Assembly (NCBI RefSeq): GCF_029203305.1
Contig: NC_089465.1
Coordinates: forward strand, 1,054,001-1,118,000
Length of the DNA stretch: 64,000 nucleotides
DNA from: Yamadazyma tenuis
Lineage: Eukaryota > Ascomycota > Pichiomycetes > Serinales > Debaryomycetaceae
Reading direction: 5' to 3'
Shown here: positions 63,987-64,000 of the stretch, one piece after another
How positions within the stretch are numbered: position 1 is the first letter of the stretch
Layout: each line of letters begins with the position of its first letter
The notes under the pieces: generated by a model
Databases searched by the model: none
The model's input: only the letters and a program-made list of their open reading frames with translations
Told to the model about the DNA's origin: nothing
Made by a program: the position numbers and the translations under genes

Positions 63987-64000
63987 GTATGTTAATGTCA

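Noticed and set aside
1..64000. CRISPR arrays, insertion sequences, LTR retrotransposons, rRNA genes
   Set aside because: None seen on either strand by reading.

Overview
This window is nuclear DNA from a budding yeast (Saccharomycotina). The genes are compact and almost all intronless. The few introns carry the yeast signals GTATGT/GTAAGT/GTACGT and TACTAAC. A respiratory complex I subunit, a snRNP27-type splicing protein, a COP9 Csn5 subunit and a Rac-like GTPase are present, so it is not a close relative of Saccharomyces. The gene set fits the Debaryomycetaceae/CTG-clade yeasts. Codon evidence for CUG=Ser is mixed and no tRNA gene was found to settle it, so this placement is an inference.

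0-18.7 kb: a housekeeping block whose S. cerevisiae counterparts lie in two regions, YNL176-186 (TDA7, MRPL22, RHO5, PBR1, IPI3, NPR1, MRPL19, UBP10) and YDL211-216 (SHR3, NOP6, RRI1/CSN5). Here they are interleaved on one segment, as expected for the un-duplicated ancestor of two whole-genome-duplication sister blocks. Added to it are an snRNP27 homologue, a spliced complex I 9.5 kDa subunit and a Yippee/MOH1 gene.

18.8-27.8 kb: an accessory stretch. A lactose-permease-like MFS transporter sits beside a phytanoyl-CoA-dioxygenase-like enzyme. RIM4 follows, then an unrecognised membrane protein, a Thr-rich GPI-type wall protein whose signal peptide lies across a 46-bp intron, and the glucose repressor MIG1.

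28-43.3 kb: the very large GCN1 gene, a tandem CCCH mRNA-decay factor (CTH/TIS11 type), the RecQ helicase SGS1 and the repressor NRG1. Next comes an unusual 2.9-kb gene-free convergent region (43.35-46.25 kb) with short tandem repeats, a GC-rich hairpin and a C19 run.

46.2-53 kb: an F-box-like gene, then a structured GC-rich non-coding stretch, then a metabolic cluster. The cluster holds a zinc polyol dehydrogenase, an RpiB-type isomerase and a DHA-kinase-family kinase. This combination matches the erythritol-to-erythrose-4-phosphate pathway known from Yarrowia (EYD1, EYI2, EYK1). The isomerase and kinase are divergent and share a promoter with mirror-image C-rich elements.

53.3-64 kb: COX7 (with a probable 5'UTR intron), the RING ligase PSH1, a mitochondrial helical-repeat-like protein, PEX8 with a peroxisomal C-terminus, KRI1 and the magnesium transporter ALR1.

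No transposon, LTR, CRISPR, rRNA or tRNA was found by reading. Start codons were set to the first credible ATG, because many open frames extend upstream without one.
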